A DNA stretch of 64,000 nucleotides from Cyanobacteriota bacterium (lineage in GTDB: Bacteria > Acidobacteriota > Vicinamibacteria > Vicinamibacterales > UBA2999), in contig JAIEMQ010000052.1 of the NCBI GenBank assembly GCA_019752015.1, positions 19,846-83,845 of the forward strand. Direction: 5' to 3'. The position numbers and the translations under genes were made by a program. Below, piece after piece: positions 26,072-35,677 of the stretch; the first letter of the stretch is position 1, and every line of letters begins with the position of its first letter. A model generated the notes under the pieces. That model saw only the letters and a program-made list of their open reading frames with translations, did no database searches and was not told where the DNA came from.

Positions 26072-26121
26072 TGAGCTCGTTCGGCTCCCGGCTCCCGGCT
26101 CCCGGCTCCCCGCTCCCGGAT
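26072..26121. repeat. Short tandem repeat of CGGCTCC at a gene junction
   Basis: Four or five copies of the unit CGGCTCC(C) stand between the NicO-like stop and the likely start of yeiH. If translated it gives GSREPGAGS-like residues. It is one of several micro-repeats at gene borders in this window. Confidence 0.55.
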
Positions 26122-26703
26122 TCATCGCCCGACCAGCCAGACTCCGCCGATCACCAGCGCGGTTGCGGACGAGGCATAGAGCAAACCTTTGAACTGCCCG
26201 AATCGAATCGCAACCAACCCAACGCCCGCTGCGAACACCGCCATCGCAACAATCGCGCCGATGCCGAAGCCGGCGAGGTAAACGACCGCATCAGCGCGAA
26301 CGGCAAACGCCAGAGCGGGAAGCACGCCGAAAAGATGCGAGCTGCCCGCCAGCCCGTGAAGCGTTCCAAACGCGAAAGACTTCCTGGCGTGTGTGTGCAC
26401 CGAGGCACCTCGCGGCACGCAGGCACTCCGGATTCCCCATAAACCGACTGCAATCAGCGCAACGCCAACAATGCGCTCGCTGTACGCCGCGATCGCCTCG
26501 AGCGGCAACCGTTCACGTAACACCAGTAACGCCGCTGCGATGATCAACACGCCGGCGGTATGCCCCGCACCCCATTGCAATCCAACGCTCCATTGATTGC
26601 GACTGCGATCGACGGCGAGCGGCGCGACCGCCGCGAGATGATCGGGACCCGAAAACACATGCAGGATGCCGGCGGCGAGTCCCGTGAAAAAGGCAAACGT
26701 CAT
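26122..26703 (-). CDS. NicO/UreH-like metal transporter family membrane protein
   Basis: There are 193 residues and six hydrophobic segments. The first helix carries [19 protein letters not shown], a His/Asp motif typical of nickel/cobalt transporters of the UreH/RcnA/HupE group; GAGHTAG follows in helix 2. Direction and metal cannot be told. It overlaps the ALDH start by 4 bases, so it is transcribed with ALDH and yeiH. The neighbours give no nickel enzyme. Confidence 0.65.
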   Translation of the reverse strand: MTFAFFTGLAAGILHVFSGPDHLAAVAPLAVDRSRNQWSVGLQWGAGHTAGVLIIAAALLVLRERLPLEAIAAYSERIVGVALIAVGLWGIRSACVPRGASVHTHARKSFAFGTLHGLAGSSHLFGVLPALAFAVRADAVVYLAGFGIGAIVAMAVFAAGVGLVAIRFGQFKGLLYASSATALVIGGVWLVGR

Positions 26704-28112
26704 CGCTGAATCGATTTCAGCTGGAAGTATTCTTCGATCGCCAGCGGCCCGATCTCACGGCCGATCCCCGACTTCTTGTAGCCGCCGAACGGCGCCAGCG
26801 CGTTGAAGCGGCCGCCGTTGATGTCGACCTGCCCGGTGCGCAGCTGTTTCGCGACCTCAAGAGCGCGTTCGTTGGTGCCGCCCCACACGCCGCCGGCCAG
26901 CCCGTACTGCGAGTCGTTCGCGATTGCGATCGCGTCCGCTTCCGATCCGTACGGAATGATCGCGAGCACGGGACCAAAGATCTCTTCCTGGGCGATCGTC
27001 ATCTTGTTGTCGACGTGCGCGAAAATCGTCGGCTCGACATAAAACCCGGTCGGCAGATTGGCGGGCTTGCCGCCGCCGGCAACCACCGTCGCGCCTTCTT
27101 TCTTCCCCTGTTCGATGAACCCGAGCACGCTATCGCGCTGCGCCGCGGAGGCGAGCGGGCCGAGACGAGTGTTCTTGTCGAACGGATCGCCGAGCGTCAG
27201 CTTGGCCAGCTGGCCTTTCGCAAACTCCACCGCCTCGTCGTGCCGTGACCTCGGTACGAGCATGCGCGTCCACGCCGAGCATGTCTGCCCGGAGTTCTGC
27301 ATGCAGTTGTTCACTCCCGCCGGGATCGCCTTGTCGAACGGCGCGTCGTCCAGGACGACGAACGCGGACTTGCCGCCGAGCTCCAGACAGACTTTCTTGA
27401 TTCCTTCACCGGCGACCGATGCGATCCGCCGGCCCGCCTGCAGCGATCCCGTGAAACTGACCATGTCGACATCGGGATGCGCGACGATCGCCTCGCCGAC
27501 GACGCGGCCGGATCCGGAGACGACGTTCAGCACGCCCTTCGGCAGCCCGATCTCATGCGCGGCATCGGCGAGCATCAACGCGCTCAGCGGCGCCATTTCC
27601 GCCGGCTTCAGCACGACCGCGCAGCCGGCCGCGAGCGCGGGAGCAATCTTGCAGACCACCTGGTGAAGCGGATAGTTCCACGGCGTCACGCAGCCGACGA
27701 CGCCGATCGGTTCCTTGATGACGAGCGAGTTGCCGAGCTCCTCTTCGAGCTTCGTTTCGCGGATGAACTTCGCGTTCATCCCGATCATCATGATCGGGAA
27801 CTCGGCCTGGACCTTGGTCGCGAATCCGATCGCGGTGCCGACTTCATGCGCGATGGCCTCGGCGATCCGCGGCACGCGCGTCTTCATTGCCGCCGACAAC
27901 TTTTCGAGCCATTGCGCGCGCTCCTCGACCGGCAGCCGGCGCCACGATTCGAAGCCACGGCGCGCCGCCTTCACCGCGCGATCGACGTCCTCAGCGGTGC
28001 CCCGGGGCACGCGCGCCACTTCCTGTTCGGTTGCCGACGAAATCACCGCAATCGTCTCGCCGCCGGTCGACGACTGCCAGGTACCGTCGTAGTAGTGCTT
28101 GTCGTAGGTCAT
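26700..28112 (-). CDS. NAD(P)-dependent aldehyde dehydrogenase
   Basis: There are 470 residues. The Rossmann motif is [11 protein letters not shown], the general base Glu is in [10 protein letters not shown], and the nucleophile Cys is in [12 protein letters not shown]. It oxidises an aldehyde to the acid; specificity is not clear. There is no N- or C-terminal encapsulation-type helix, so it is not obviously cargo of the microcompartment 9 kb away. The ATG overlaps, on the other strand, the leader of the SDR gene. Confidence 0.93.
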   Translation of the reverse strand: MTYDKHYYDGTWQSSTGGETIAVISSATEQEVARVPRGTAEDVDRAVKAARRGFESWRRLPVEERAQWLEKLSAAMKTRVPRIAEAIAHEVGTAIGFATKVQAEFPIMMIGMNAKFIRETKLEEELGNSLVIKEPIGVVGCVTPWNYPLHQVVCKIAPALAAGCAVVLKPAEMAPLSALMLADAAHEIGLPKGVLNVVSGSGRVVGEAIVAHPDVDMVSFTGSLQAGRRIASVAGEGIKKVCLELGGKSAFVVLDDAPFDKAIPAGVNNCMQNSGQTCSAWTRMLVPRSRHDEAVEFAKGQLAKLTLGDPFDKNTRLGPLASAAQRDSVLGFIEQGKKEGATVVAGGGKPANLPTGFYVEPTIFAHVDNKMTIAQEEIFGPVLAIIPYGSEADAIAIANDSQYGLAGGVWGGTNERALEVAKQLRTGQVDINGGRFNALAPFGGYKKSGIGREIGPLAIEEYFQLKSIQR

Positions 28113-28146
28113 GAATCTTTCAATTCTACGTTATGCTTTTTCTCTT

Positions 28147-28914
28147 ATGCAGATTGCCGGCAAAACCTTCATTGTGACCGGCGGGGCATCGGGCCTCGGC
28201 CGGGCGAGCGCCGAGACGATACTCGCGGCAGGCGGCAATGTCGTCCTGATCGACGTCAATGCTGAGACGGGTGCGGCTGCCGCGCAGGCGATGGGCGGCA
28301 AGGCGAAGTTCGCGCAGTCGGATGTCACGAGCGAGGAACAAATCAAGGCTGCCGTTGACCTGGCGGTGTCGTCGTTTGGCGGGCTGCACGGCGCCGTCAA
28401 CGCCGCCGGCATCGGTCCGGCGGCGAAAGTGCTCGGCCGTAACGGCCCGCATGCGCTCGATCTCTTCGAGAGAACGATCAAGGTCAACTTGGTCGGCACC
28501 TTCAACGTCATTCGCCTCGCCGCGGCGGTGATCTCTCAGAACCAGCCACACGATACCGGTGAGCGCGGCGTGATCATCAACACCGCATCGATTGCGGCGT
28601 TCGACGGCCAGATCGGCCAGCCGGCCTATGCGGCGTCGAAGGGCGGCATTGTCGGCATGACGCTGCCGATCGCGCGCGAGTTCGCGCAGCTCGGCATTCG
28701 TGTCGTCACCATCGCGCCGGGAATTTTCGATACGCCGCTGCTCGCGGGACTGCCCGAGCCGGCACGTGTGTCGCTGGGACAGCAAGTGCCGTTTCCGTCG
28801 CGACTGGGCCGCCCCGCTGAATACGGCGCCCTCGTGCGGCACATCCTCGAGAACGAGATGTTGAACGGTGAGGTGATTCGCCTGGACGGCGCGTTGAGAA
28901 TGGCGCCGAAGTAA
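28147..28914 (+). CDS. Short-chain dehydrogenase, 3-hydroxyacyl-CoA dehydrogenase type 2-like
   Basis: There are 255 residues. The cofactor motif is [12 protein letters not shown] follows, and the catalytic Ser-Tyr-Lys appear as [24 protein letters not shown]. The block [20 protein letters not shown] is typical of the HSD17B10/FadB2x group acting on 3-hydroxyacyl-CoA. The start is MQIAGKTF; a candidate -10 TATGCT is 10 bases upstream, so the mRNA may be leaderless. Divergent from the ALDH gene. Confidence 0.9.
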   Translation: MQIAGKTFIVTGGASGLGRASAETILAAGGNVVLIDVNAETGAAAAQAMGGKAKFAQSDVTSEEQIKAAVDLAVSSFGGLHGAVNAAGIGPAAKVLGRNGPHALDLFERTIKVNLVGTFNVIRLAAAVISQNQPHDTGERGVIINTASIAAFDGQIGQPAYAASKGGIVGMTLPIAREFAQLGIRVVTIAPGIFDTPLLAGLPEPARVSLGQQVPFPSRLGRPAEYGALVRHILENEMLNGEVIRLDGALRMAPK

Positions 28915-28916
28915 GA

Positions 28917-29000
28917 AAAGGTCCAGGGGTTCCAACGGTTCCAAGGGTTCCAAGCGTTCCAGAGGTTTGGTTCCCTGAAGTTCCAGGTTCAGGGTTCTAC
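28917..29000. repeat. Tandem GGTTCCAA micro-repeat after the SDR gene
   Basis: The unit GGTTCCAA(G/C) occurs about six times with small changes, directly after the SDR stop. The same unit recurs at 39712-39812. It holds no gene; the rest of the gap up to 29061 shows nothing. Confidence 0.6.
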
Positions 29001-29061
29001 CCGCACGGAACGCATGATGGCTTCCGCCAGTCGCAGAGCGCACACGCCTCTACGCAGGAGA

Positions 29062-30222
29062 TCAAATCGATGCTTTCAGAAATGTGATCAACTCGGAAAC
29101 GGGAGCGGTGAACCCGCCACCCTGAGCGAGGTCTGGTTTGCCGCCGCCCTTGCCTCCAAACCTCGCCGCGAGCTGTTTGACCAACGCGCCTGCATCAATC
29201 TTTGACGTGACGCCGCGCGCAACGACCACCTGACCGGTATGCGTGAACAGCGCGACGGAGGCATTCGCGTCGGCGGTGGTGATCGCGGCCGCGATCGCCT
29301 TGATGCCTTGCGCGTCCCAGCCATCGAGCATCTCGATTACGACCGGGCCTTTCGCCAGCAGGGCTTGCGCCTCGTGCGCGGCGAGCTTTTCCTGGAAGGC
29401 GCGAATCGCTCGCGTGGCCCCTTTGGCGTCCTCCTGCATCCGTTCGATCGACGCGGCCATCTCGATCGGCGGCACCGGCAAATGCTTTTGCATTGCCGCC
29501 AGCGCGCCGCGCCACACCCGGAATCGCTCGAGCGCGCGGCCGCCGCACAGAAATTCGACGCGCGATCCGCCCTTGAACTTCTCCACGCCGCCGATCGCGA
29601 TGACGCCAATGGCACCGGTGCGTTCGACATGCGTGCCGCCGCACGCGGACAGATCGTATCCGGTCACGTCGATCAGCCTGAGCGTTCCGGTGCGCGCCGA
29701 TTCCTTGCGCATCCCCATCGACGCCGCGTCTTCCGCCGTCGCGAACCTGATCGCCACCGGGCGATCCTCCCAGACCACGCGATTCGCATCGTCTTCGGCT
29801 TTCGCCGCTTCCGACGGCGTCACCTCCCGCGCGAGATCGACCGTGGAGGAGAGCTGACCCATGTGGAAGCTCTCGGTCCGGACGCTGAACAACCGATCGA
29901 ACGCCGCCGACAGCAGGTGCTGCCCGGTGTGCTGCTGCATGTGATCGAAGCGGCGCGCCCAGTCGATCTCACCGCTCACCTCGTCGCCGACGTTCAATGA
30001 GCCGGAGGCGACATGAATGACGGCGCCGTCCTCTCGATCGATCACGTCCGTGACCGCCGCGCCGCCAAGCGTGCCGGTGTCGAACGGCTGGCCGCCGGAC
30101 GTCGGATAGAACGCCGTTTGATCGAGGGTGACGTGCGCGTGGCCGGCGACGATATCGACGCTCATTACTTTTGCGTCGAACGAACGGCGATAGGGCTCGG
30201 CGTAGTAGATGCGCTCGGTCAT
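29062..30222 (-). CDS. Alanyl-tRNA editing protein AlaX-L
   Basis: There are 386 residues. The editing-domain zinc ligands are HTGQHLLSAAF (around residue 98) and CGGTHVER (around 190), and a DHHA1-type C-terminal domain ends in a glycine-rich run KGGGKPDLAQGGG. This is the free-standing form of the AlaRS editing half, which hydrolyses Ser- or Gly-tRNA(Ala). The start ATG overlaps the upstream sensor kinase stop as TAATG. Confidence 0.93.
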   Translation of the reverse strand: MTERIYYAEPYRRSFDAKVMSVDIVAGHAHVTLDQTAFYPTSGGQPFDTGTLGGAAVTDVIDREDGAVIHVASGSLNVGDEVSGEIDWARRFDHMQQHTGQHLLSAAFDRLFSVRTESFHMGQLSSTVDLAREVTPSEAAKAEDDANRVVWEDRPVAIRFATAEDAASMGMRKESARTGTLRLIDVTGYDLSACGGTHVERTGAIGVIAIGGVEKFKGGSRVEFLCGGRALERFRVWRGALAAMQKHLPVPPIEMAASIERMQEDAKGATRAIRAFQEKLAAHEAQALLAKGPVVIEMLDGWDAQGIKAIAAAITTADANASVALFTHTGQVVVARGVTSKIDAGALVKQLAARFGGKGGGKPDLAQGGGFTAPVSELITFLKASI

Positions 30223-32078
30223 TACGGAAGTTGATCGTTCGGGACGATCGGCAGCTCGAAATAGAAAACGGCTCCACCCAATTTACCGCGCCGATAGCCG
30301 ATCCGTCCGTTGTGCGAGCGGATAATGTCGTAGCTCACCGACAGGCCCAGGCCGGTGCCTTCGCCGACCGGCTTGGTCGTGTAAAAGGGTTGGAACAGCT
30401 TGGCTTCGTGTTCGGCGGGCACGCCGGGGCCGGTGTCTTCCACTTCAATCCACGCCCAGCCGTCGCGCCCCTCGGCAAGCTCGGGGCGCCCTGAGCCCGT
30501 CGAAGGGCGATCGCCGTTGCGAATGATGACGCGCCGCTCCGTCGAATTCGCGTGCACGAGCGCCTGCTCGGCATTGATCGCAAAGTTGAGCACGACCTGC
30601 TGCAGCTCGGTGAAGATCGCCATCACCAGCGCCGAAGAGTGTTCCTCGAGCTCGACCTTGATGTTCAGCTCTTCGAGCTTGCGCTGACGGAGCTCCATCA
30701 CCGAGGCCACGACGTCACGCAGCCGCACCGGCGTCGGCTCGGACATCTGCCGCCCGAACCTGGACAGGTTGCGGATGATGGCACTGGCGCGCGTGCTCTC
30801 TTTCTGAATCAGCGTCAGGTCGGCGCGCGCCTGTTCCGGCATCCCCTGCTGCATCTGCAGCAGCTCGGCGAAGCCGAGGATCGCCTGCAGCGGGTTGTTC
30901 AATTCGTGCGCCACGCCGGACACCAGCACGCCGATCGCCGCGAGACGCTCCTGGCGAATCACCTGCTGCTGCAGCGACTGCAGCTCTTCGCGCATCCGCC
31001 GCTCGTCGCTCACCTGCGCGGCGATCGATTCGCGCGCCTTCTGCAGGCTGGTGATCATGCTGCTCACCGTGGCTTGCAGCCGGTCCATCTCCGCGGTCGG
31101 CATCGGCGTCGTCTGTAGCGGCGATAGATCGCCGCGGCTCACCCGCTTCGCGGTCTCGTCGAGGTGATCGAACGCCGTCAGCCACTGGCGTCCAAACAGC
31201 CACGTCAGCGCGACGATCACCACCGTCATCACGATCGCGATCGTGAAGTTGCGCTCGAAGATCGGCCACGTGCGCTCGAGCGCGACGGACGTCGGAATGC
31301 CGACGCTCGCCAGCCACGGCCCGCGCTCAACGACGCCGTTGCCGAACACGCGCTCGATACCGTCCACGCCGGTCAGGATCGCCGACGCCGGCACTTCGAA
31401 GGGATTTCGCGCGCGGCCGCCCGGCGCCGCCGAGCGGCCGACATACTGCGCCGCATCGAGGCTGCGCGCCACCACGACGCTGTTCTCGTCGGTCAGCGTG
31501 ACCACCGAGCCTGGCGGCAGCGGGATCGATGCGAGCACGCGCTCGAGCGCTTCGAGGTGAACGGACAGGCCCAGCACGCCGACCACCTTGCCGCCGTTCG
31601 CAATCGGGTAGCCGAGCACGATCGCATGTGCCGTGTCGCCGGCTCCGCCAAGCATCGGGCTGATCAACGACTTGCCCGTGGTAACGACGGTCTTGAGCCA
31701 GGCGTGATCGAGCTTGGCCTCCACCGCCGCGTCCGGTGGCTTCGCCCACGCGACCACGTCGCCTTCCGTATCCGCCACGAGCGCGTTACGGAGCAACCCC
31801 TCGTCGCCGGCCAGCGGCCTCAACACGTCGTTTGCCGAGGCCGGGTCGAGCGCCTGCAGGCCGGGGTGACGCGACGCCACGAACGCAACCGAGTCGGCGG
31901 TCTCGAGATTGCGGTTCACATACACCACGACCGTCGCCGCCATCGTCCCCGTCTCGGCGGCGAGCTGGCGGACGTGTTCGTTGTAAGTAAGCCGCGCTCC
32001 GTAGCCGATCGCCACGTAGACCAGGATCGTCATGATGACGACGACGAACAGGACCTGGCGTCTGAGAGGTTGTGCCAA
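30222..32078 (-). CDS. Membrane sensor histidine kinase (Cache-HAMP-HisKA-HATPase)
   Basis: There are 618 residues. One membrane helix near residues 10-30 and a second near 275-295 flank a periplasmic Cache-like sensor; then a HAMP (FDHLDETAKRVSRGDLSPL), a coiled coil, HisKA with phospho-His in GVAHELNNPLQAIL, and HATPase motifs GPGVP and GTGLGLSVSYDI. No cognate regulator is adjacent. Within the ATPase domain the stretch PSTGSGRPELAEGRDG is encoded by a repeat element and is absent from the usual family sequence. Coupled to alaX. Confidence 0.93.
   Translation of the reverse strand: MAQPLRRQVLFVVVIMTILVYVAIGYGARLTYNEHVRQLAAETGTMAATVVVYVNRNLETADSVAFVASRHPGLQALDPASANDVLRPLAGDEGLLRNALVADTEGDVVAWAKPPDAAVEAKLDHAWLKTVVTTGKSLISPMLGGAGDTAHAIVLGYPIANGGKVVGVLGLSVHLEALERVLASIPLPPGSVVTLTDENSVVVARSLDAAQYVGRSAAPGGRARNPFEVPASAILTGVDGIERVFGNGVVERGPWLASVGIPTSVALERTWPIFERNFTIAIVMTVVIVALTWLFGRQWLTAFDHLDETAKRVSRGDLSPLQTTPMPTAEMDRLQATVSSMITSLQKARESIAAQVSDERRMREELQSLQQQVIRQERLAAIGVLVSGVAHELNNPLQAILGFAELLQMQQGMPEQARADLTLIQKESTRASAIIRNLSRFGRQMSEPTPVRLRDVVASVMELRQRKLEELNIKVELEEHSSALVMAIFTELQQVVLNFAINAEQALVHANSTERRVIIRNGDRPSTGSGRPELAEGRDGWAWIEVEDTGPGVPAEHEAKLFQPFYTTKPVGEGTGLGLSVSYDIIRSHNGRIGYRRGKLGGAVFYFELPIVPNDQLP
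30463..30510 (+). repeat. CCCTGAGC-family repeat inside the sensor kinase
   Basis: CGCCCCTCGGCAAGCTCGGGG is followed by GCCCTGAGCCCGTCGAAGGG (30488-30507). It reads as STGSGRPELAEGR in the kinase ATP-binding domain. The reading frame is kept. Confidence 0.65.
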
Positions 32079-32094
32079 ACCGGACGAAATGGTA

Positions 32095-32781
32095 TCAGCG
32101 CGAGGGACGAATTAGCGGATCCGTTGCACCAGCTTCTTCAAACCCGGCAGCGCGCAAGCGGCAGCTGTCGCAATGACCGCACGGACCGCCGTCTGGCAAC
32201 GGGTCATAGCAGCTGTGGGTCAAGCCATAGTCGAGCCCGAGCGACAGGCCCAGCCTGATGATCCCGGCCTTCGACAGCGCGATGAGCGGCGTATGAATCG
32301 TCAGCGGCCGGCCCTCGACGCCGGCTTTCGTCGCCAGCCGGGCCAGCTGCTCGAACGCACGGATGAACTCGGGCCGGCAGTCCGGATACCCGGAATAGTC
32401 GAGCGCGTTGACGCCGATGAAGATGTCCGATGCACCCAGCACTTCCGCCCAGCCCATCGCGACGGAGAGGAAGATCGTGTTTCGCGCCGGGACGTAAGTG
32501 CTCGGGATGACGCCGGGATCGATCGGTTGATCCTTGGGCACGTCAATGCGGTCGGATGTCAACGCCGATCCGCCGATGCGCGTCAGATCGAGTGGGAGCT
32601 CGAGACGGCGCTGCACGCCGAGCGCTGTCGCGACGACGCGCGACGCGTCGAGCTCCTGCGAATGCCGCTGGCCGTAGTGGATGCTGAGCGCGAACAGATT
32701 GAAGCCGTCGCGCTTCGCCACTGCCGCCGCCGTATATGAATCCAGACCGCCGCTCAGCAGAACGACGGCGTTAGACCCCAC
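32095..32781 (-). CDS. queC: 7-cyano-7-deazaguanine synthase
   Basis: There are 228 residues. The PP-loop is [14 protein letters not shown] and the zinc site near the C-terminus is [17 protein letters not shown]. QueC turns CDG into preQ0 in queuosine synthesis. The start is GTG at 32779-32781, overlapping queE by 11 bases. Its partner queE is upstream and queA is 17 kb away; queD is not seen in the window. Confidence 0.95.
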   Translation of the reverse strand: MGSNAVVLLSGGLDSYTAAAVAKRDGFNLFALSIHYGQRHSQELDASRVVATALGVQRRLELPLDLTRIGGSALTSDRIDVPKDQPIDPGVIPSTYVPARNTIFLSVAMGWAEVLGASDIFIGVNALDYSGYPDCRPEFIRAFEQLARLATKAGVEGRPLTIHTPLIALSKAGIIRLGLSLGLDYGLTHSCYDPLPDGGPCGHCDSCRLRAAGFEEAGATDPLIRPSR

Positions 32782-33412
32782 GAGTGTCGGGGCTCCAAAT
32801 GTACTTGTGAACCTGGAGCTGGACGCGCACGTCGAGCCGATCGGCGATCACCCATTCCGACAGCTGCTTCGGATCGAGCTCGCCGTGGACCGGCGAGAAT
32901 AACACCGCGTTGACGCGCGACGGCAGATTTTCGCGCCGCACGGTGTCCTTCGCGAACTCGTAGTCGCGCCGATCGGCGATCACGAATTTCACTTCGTCGC
33001 TGTGGTTGAGGTGCGTGAAGTTGCTCCAGTCATTGTTCTCCGACTCGCCGGAGCCCGGGCATTTCACGTCCATGATGCGAATCACGCCGGGCGGCACAGC
33101 CGCGATGCTGCGATGCCCGCCGGTCTCGATCAGCACGGTCTTGCCCGAGTCGAGCAGGCGCTGCATCAGCGGATAGACGTCGGCCTGGAGCAGCGGCTCG
33201 CCGCCGGTGACTTCCACGGTCTGGCAGCCACGCGCCTCGACGTCCGCAATCACGTCGTCCACGCTCATCTTGCGGCCCTCGTGGAAGGCGTACGGCGTGT
33301 CGCACCAGCGGCAGCGCAGGTCGCAGGCCGTCAGGCGCACGAACACACAGGGCCGGCCCGCATGGGTCGACTCGCCCTGGATCGAATGGAAGATCTCGTT
33401 AATCGTGAGCAC
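32771..33412 (-). CDS. queE: 7-carboxy-7-deazaguanine synthase (radical SAM)
   Basis: There are 213 residues from a GTG start (33410-33412) giving [15 protein letters not shown]. The shortened radical SAM cluster site is CDLRCRWC, then [10 protein letters not shown]. QueE forms the deazaguanine ring from CPH4. It ends within the queC start, so the two are coupled. A long in-frame extension upstream is only the shadow of the divergent DUF72 gene. Confidence 0.95.
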   Translation of the reverse strand: MLTINEIFHSIQGESTHAGRPCVFVRLTACDLRCRWCDTPYAFHEGRKMSVDDVIADVEARGCQTVEVTGGEPLLQADVYPLMQRLLDSGKTVLIETGGHRSIAAVPPGVIRIMDVKCPGSGESENNDWSNFTHLNHSDEVKFVIADRRDYEFAKDTVRRENLPSRVNAVLFSPVHGELDPKQLSEWVIADRLDVRVQLQVHKYIWSPDTRGV

Positions 33413-33463
33413 TGGCCACAGAAGGCTCAGAAAGCGCAGAGCCCATCCTGTTATTTTAGTCTC

Positions 33464-34396
33464 GTGAGTCTTCGGATTGGCACATCCGGCTGGAATTACC
33501 CGACCGGCAAAGGCACGTGGAACGGCATCTTTTACCCGGCGCCCGAGGATCGGGAGCGCGGCTTCGATGAGCTGCGCTTCTATTCCGAGCGCTTCAACAC
33601 CGTCGAGGTGAACAGCACGTTTTACGGCCAGCCGCGCGCGAACGTGACGCTGGGGTGGGCGAGGCGCACGCCCGCGGGCTTCGACTTTGCCGTCAAGCTG
33701 TTCCAGAAATTCACGCATCCGAAGCTGTCGATCGACCAGAGCCCGGTGACGCAAGCCGACATCGACGCGTTTCGCGGCGGAGTGGATCCGCTCGCCGCGG
33801 CCGGCAAGCTCGGTCCGCTGCTGGCGCAATTCCCATCCAGTTTTCAGCGGACGCCGGAAGCCGTCGAGTATCTCGAATGGCTGTTGAAGGCATTCGCCGG
33901 CTACGAAATGGCCGTCGAGCTGCGCCATCGATCGTGGAGCGACGCGCCCGCAACGGTGGCGCTCCTTGATCAACACAAGGCCGCGTGGGTGCAGATCGAC
34001 GAGCCGAAGTTCTCGTCGTCAATCCGGCAGGATCGGGTTGGCGGAAACGCCGGGACGTATTACATGCGTTTCCATGGACGAAACGCGAAGGAGTGGTGGG
34101 ACCACGCCGAATCGGAAGACCGCTACAACTACTTTTATTCGAAGGACGAACTGGAGCCGATTGCGGAAGTGGTTCGCGACGTGCTCGATCTGGCGCGGAC
34201 GCGCCATAAAGAAAAACTGAAGAAGGCCTACCTCTTCATGAACAATCACTTCTCCGCGCAGTCGGTTGCCAACGCGGTGACGCTGAAGCACATGCTCGAC
34301 GAGCCGATCAGCGGGAAGATGCCGGCCGAGCTCGTCGAGCGATTTCCCGATCTCGCCGGAATCGTCTCTACGTTCCCTCGCGCACGGTTACTCTGA
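33464..34396 (+). CDS. DUF72 family protein (YecE-like)
   Basis: There are 310 residues from a GTG start (SLRIGTSGWNYP). The pattern RIGTSGW...FYSERFNTVEVNSTFY and later MRFHGR is the DUF72 hallmark, a TIM-barrel family of unknown activity. A TATTTT about 6 bases upstream of the GTG may be its -10, implying a leaderless mRNA. It is divergent from queE (51 bases) and its last 29 bases overlap the cyclophilin gene tail to tail. Confidence 0.88.
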   Translation: MSLRIGTSGWNYPTGKGTWNGIFYPAPEDRERGFDELRFYSERFNTVEVNSTFYGQPRANVTLGWARRTPAGFDFAVKLFQKFTHPKLSIDQSPVTQADIDAFRGGVDPLAAAGKLGPLLAQFPSSFQRTPEAVEYLEWLLKAFAGYEMAVELRHRSWSDAPATVALLDQHKAAWVQIDEPKFSSSIRQDRVGGNAGTYYMRFHGRNAKEWWDHAESEDRYNYFYSKDELEPIAEVVRDVLDLARTRHKEKLKKAYLFMNNHFSAQSVANAVTLKHMLDEPISGKMPAELVERFPDLAGIVSTFPRARLL

Positions 34397-34907
34397 CGAT
34401 CCGATCGGCGTAGTTGAGCTTGTCGGCGACGTCCATTCCGGAAATCACTTTGCCGAACACGACGTATTTCATGTTGAGGCGCGGCGTATCCGCCAGCGTC
34501 ACGTACATCTGCGTGTCGGCCTTCGACGCATCGCCGTTGTGCGCCAGGCCGACCGCGCCGCGGACGTGGGTGCGGAGCTTTGAAAACTCCGCGACGCCGA
34601 CCGCCGGTCCTTCGATGCGGCCCCACATTTTTTCCTTGGTCATGTCGCGCGTTTGCTGATCGCCGAACTGCATCACGAATCCCGGCACCACGCGATGCAC
34701 GCGCTGGCCGTTGTAGAAACGCTTGTTGACGAGACCCAGGATGTGCGCCACGGTCTTCGGCGCCTCGTTGGGATAGGTTTCGATTTCGATCGTGCCCTTT
34801 TCGGTTTCGACGACGATCACCGGCCCCGCGCCAGGCGAGGTCTTGGTCTGCGCGGACGCCGAAATGCTGATGACCATCAGCGCGCCGCATACCGCGAGAA
34901 TTCTCAT
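34368..34907 (-). CDS. Cyclophilin-type peptidyl-prolyl cis-trans isomerase, exported
   Basis: There are 179 residues with an N-terminal signal peptide (MRILAVCGALMVISISASAQ). Cyclophilin motifs are ETEKGTIEIETYPNEAPKTV, FYNGQRVHRVVPGFVMQFGD, and FGKVISGMDV. The start ATG at 34905-34907 overlaps the nth stop by 4 bases; the longer reading is the shadow of nth. It is likely a periplasmic folding factor. Confidence 0.9.
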   Translation of the reverse strand: MRILAVCGALMVISISASAQTKTSPGAGPVIVVETEKGTIEIETYPNEAPKTVAHILGLVNKRFYNGQRVHRVVPGFVMQFGDQQTRDMTKEKMWGRIEGPAVGVAEFSKLRTHVRGAVGLAHNGDASKADTQMYVTLADTPRLNMKYVVFGKVISGMDVADKLNYADRIVRVTVREGT

Positions 34908-35677
34908 ATGCGTTTCACACCCTGTCTCGCCGAAGCCCTGGCGAAGGCGGACTTGCCGACGCGGGTCACGTCGACGCGCCGGCACGCGGTGACGATCGCG
35001 CAGTCCCCACAGCGAGGATACACCGGCCGGCACATGTTCTGTCCCCAGGTCACGAGATACAAATTGACGATCGGCCACCACTGGCGATCGAGCGTTTTGT
35101 AGAGCGCCTGCTCGGTTTCCTCCGGCGTCCGCGTTTGCACCCAGCCGAGCCGATTGGCAATGCGATGCACGTGGATGTCGACGCAGATGTTGTCGCGGCT
35201 CTTGAACGCGAGGATCATCACGAGGTTCGCGGTCTTGCGGCCGACGCCCGGCAGCGTGATCAATTCCTCGAGCGTCGACGGCACGCGGCCGCCGAACCTG
35301 TCGACGATCATGCGGGCCGTGTCCCTGACGAACACCGCCTTGTTGCGATAGAAGCTGACCGGATAGATCAGCTTTTCAATCTGGCTGACGCGCAGCTTCG
35401 CGATCGCTGCCGGCGTGCTCGCCTTCGCGAAGAGACGCGTCGACGCCGCCAGCGTGGTCGCATCCTGCGTCCGCGCCGAGAGCAGCGTCGAGATCAGGAT
35501 TTGAAACGGATCTTGTTTCTGGCTCTCCGAGATCTTCTCGACGGCCGGCAGCTCGAGCCCATCGATCTGGCGGGCCAGCACCCGCATTACCCGCTCCCGC
35601 CTTCGCGCCTCGCGCTCCGGCGAGGCAGGCTCTGTAACCGGCGGTTTAGGGCACCGGAGTGATAGCGGGCTTGCCAT
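34904..35677 (-). CDS. nth: Endonuclease III (DNA glycosylase/AP lyase)
   Basis: There are up to 257 residues. The helix-hairpin-helix is LPGVGRKTANLV, the catalytic Asp lies in VDIHVHRIANR, and the 4Fe-4S site is C-x6-C-x2-C-x5-C (CRPVYPRCGDCAIVTAC). It removes oxidised pyrimidines. The C-terminal SAFARASARQGVKRI comes from an inserted repeat and lies beyond the family end. The start at 35677 overlaps the dehydrogenase gene; the inner ATG at 35585-35587 fits the E. coli length better. Confidence 0.93.
   Translation of the reverse strand: MASPLSLRCPKPPVTEPASPEREARRRERVMRVLARQIDGLELPAVEKISESQKQDPFQILISTLLSARTQDATTLAASTRLFAKASTPAAIAKLRVSQIEKLIYPVSFYRNKAVFVRDTARMIVDRFGGRVPSTLEELITLPGVGRKTANLVMILAFKSRDNICVDIHVHRIANRLGWVQTRTPEETEQALYKTLDRQWWPIVNLYLVTWGQNMCRPVYPRCGDCAIVTACRRVDVTRVGKSAFARASARQGVKRI
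34919..34952 (+). repeat. SARQA-family repeat at the nth 3' end
   Basis: CCCTGTCTCGCCGAAGC, then CCTG, then GCGAAGGCGGA. It encodes the last residues of Nth (ASARQG). The same orientation and frame are used in arsR, glmM and tilS. Confidence 0.7.

Noticed and set aside
26700..28112. The aldehyde dehydrogenase as the missing microcompartment enzyme
   Set aside because: It lies 8 kb from the shell genes, has no targeting helix and is transcribed with transporter genes.
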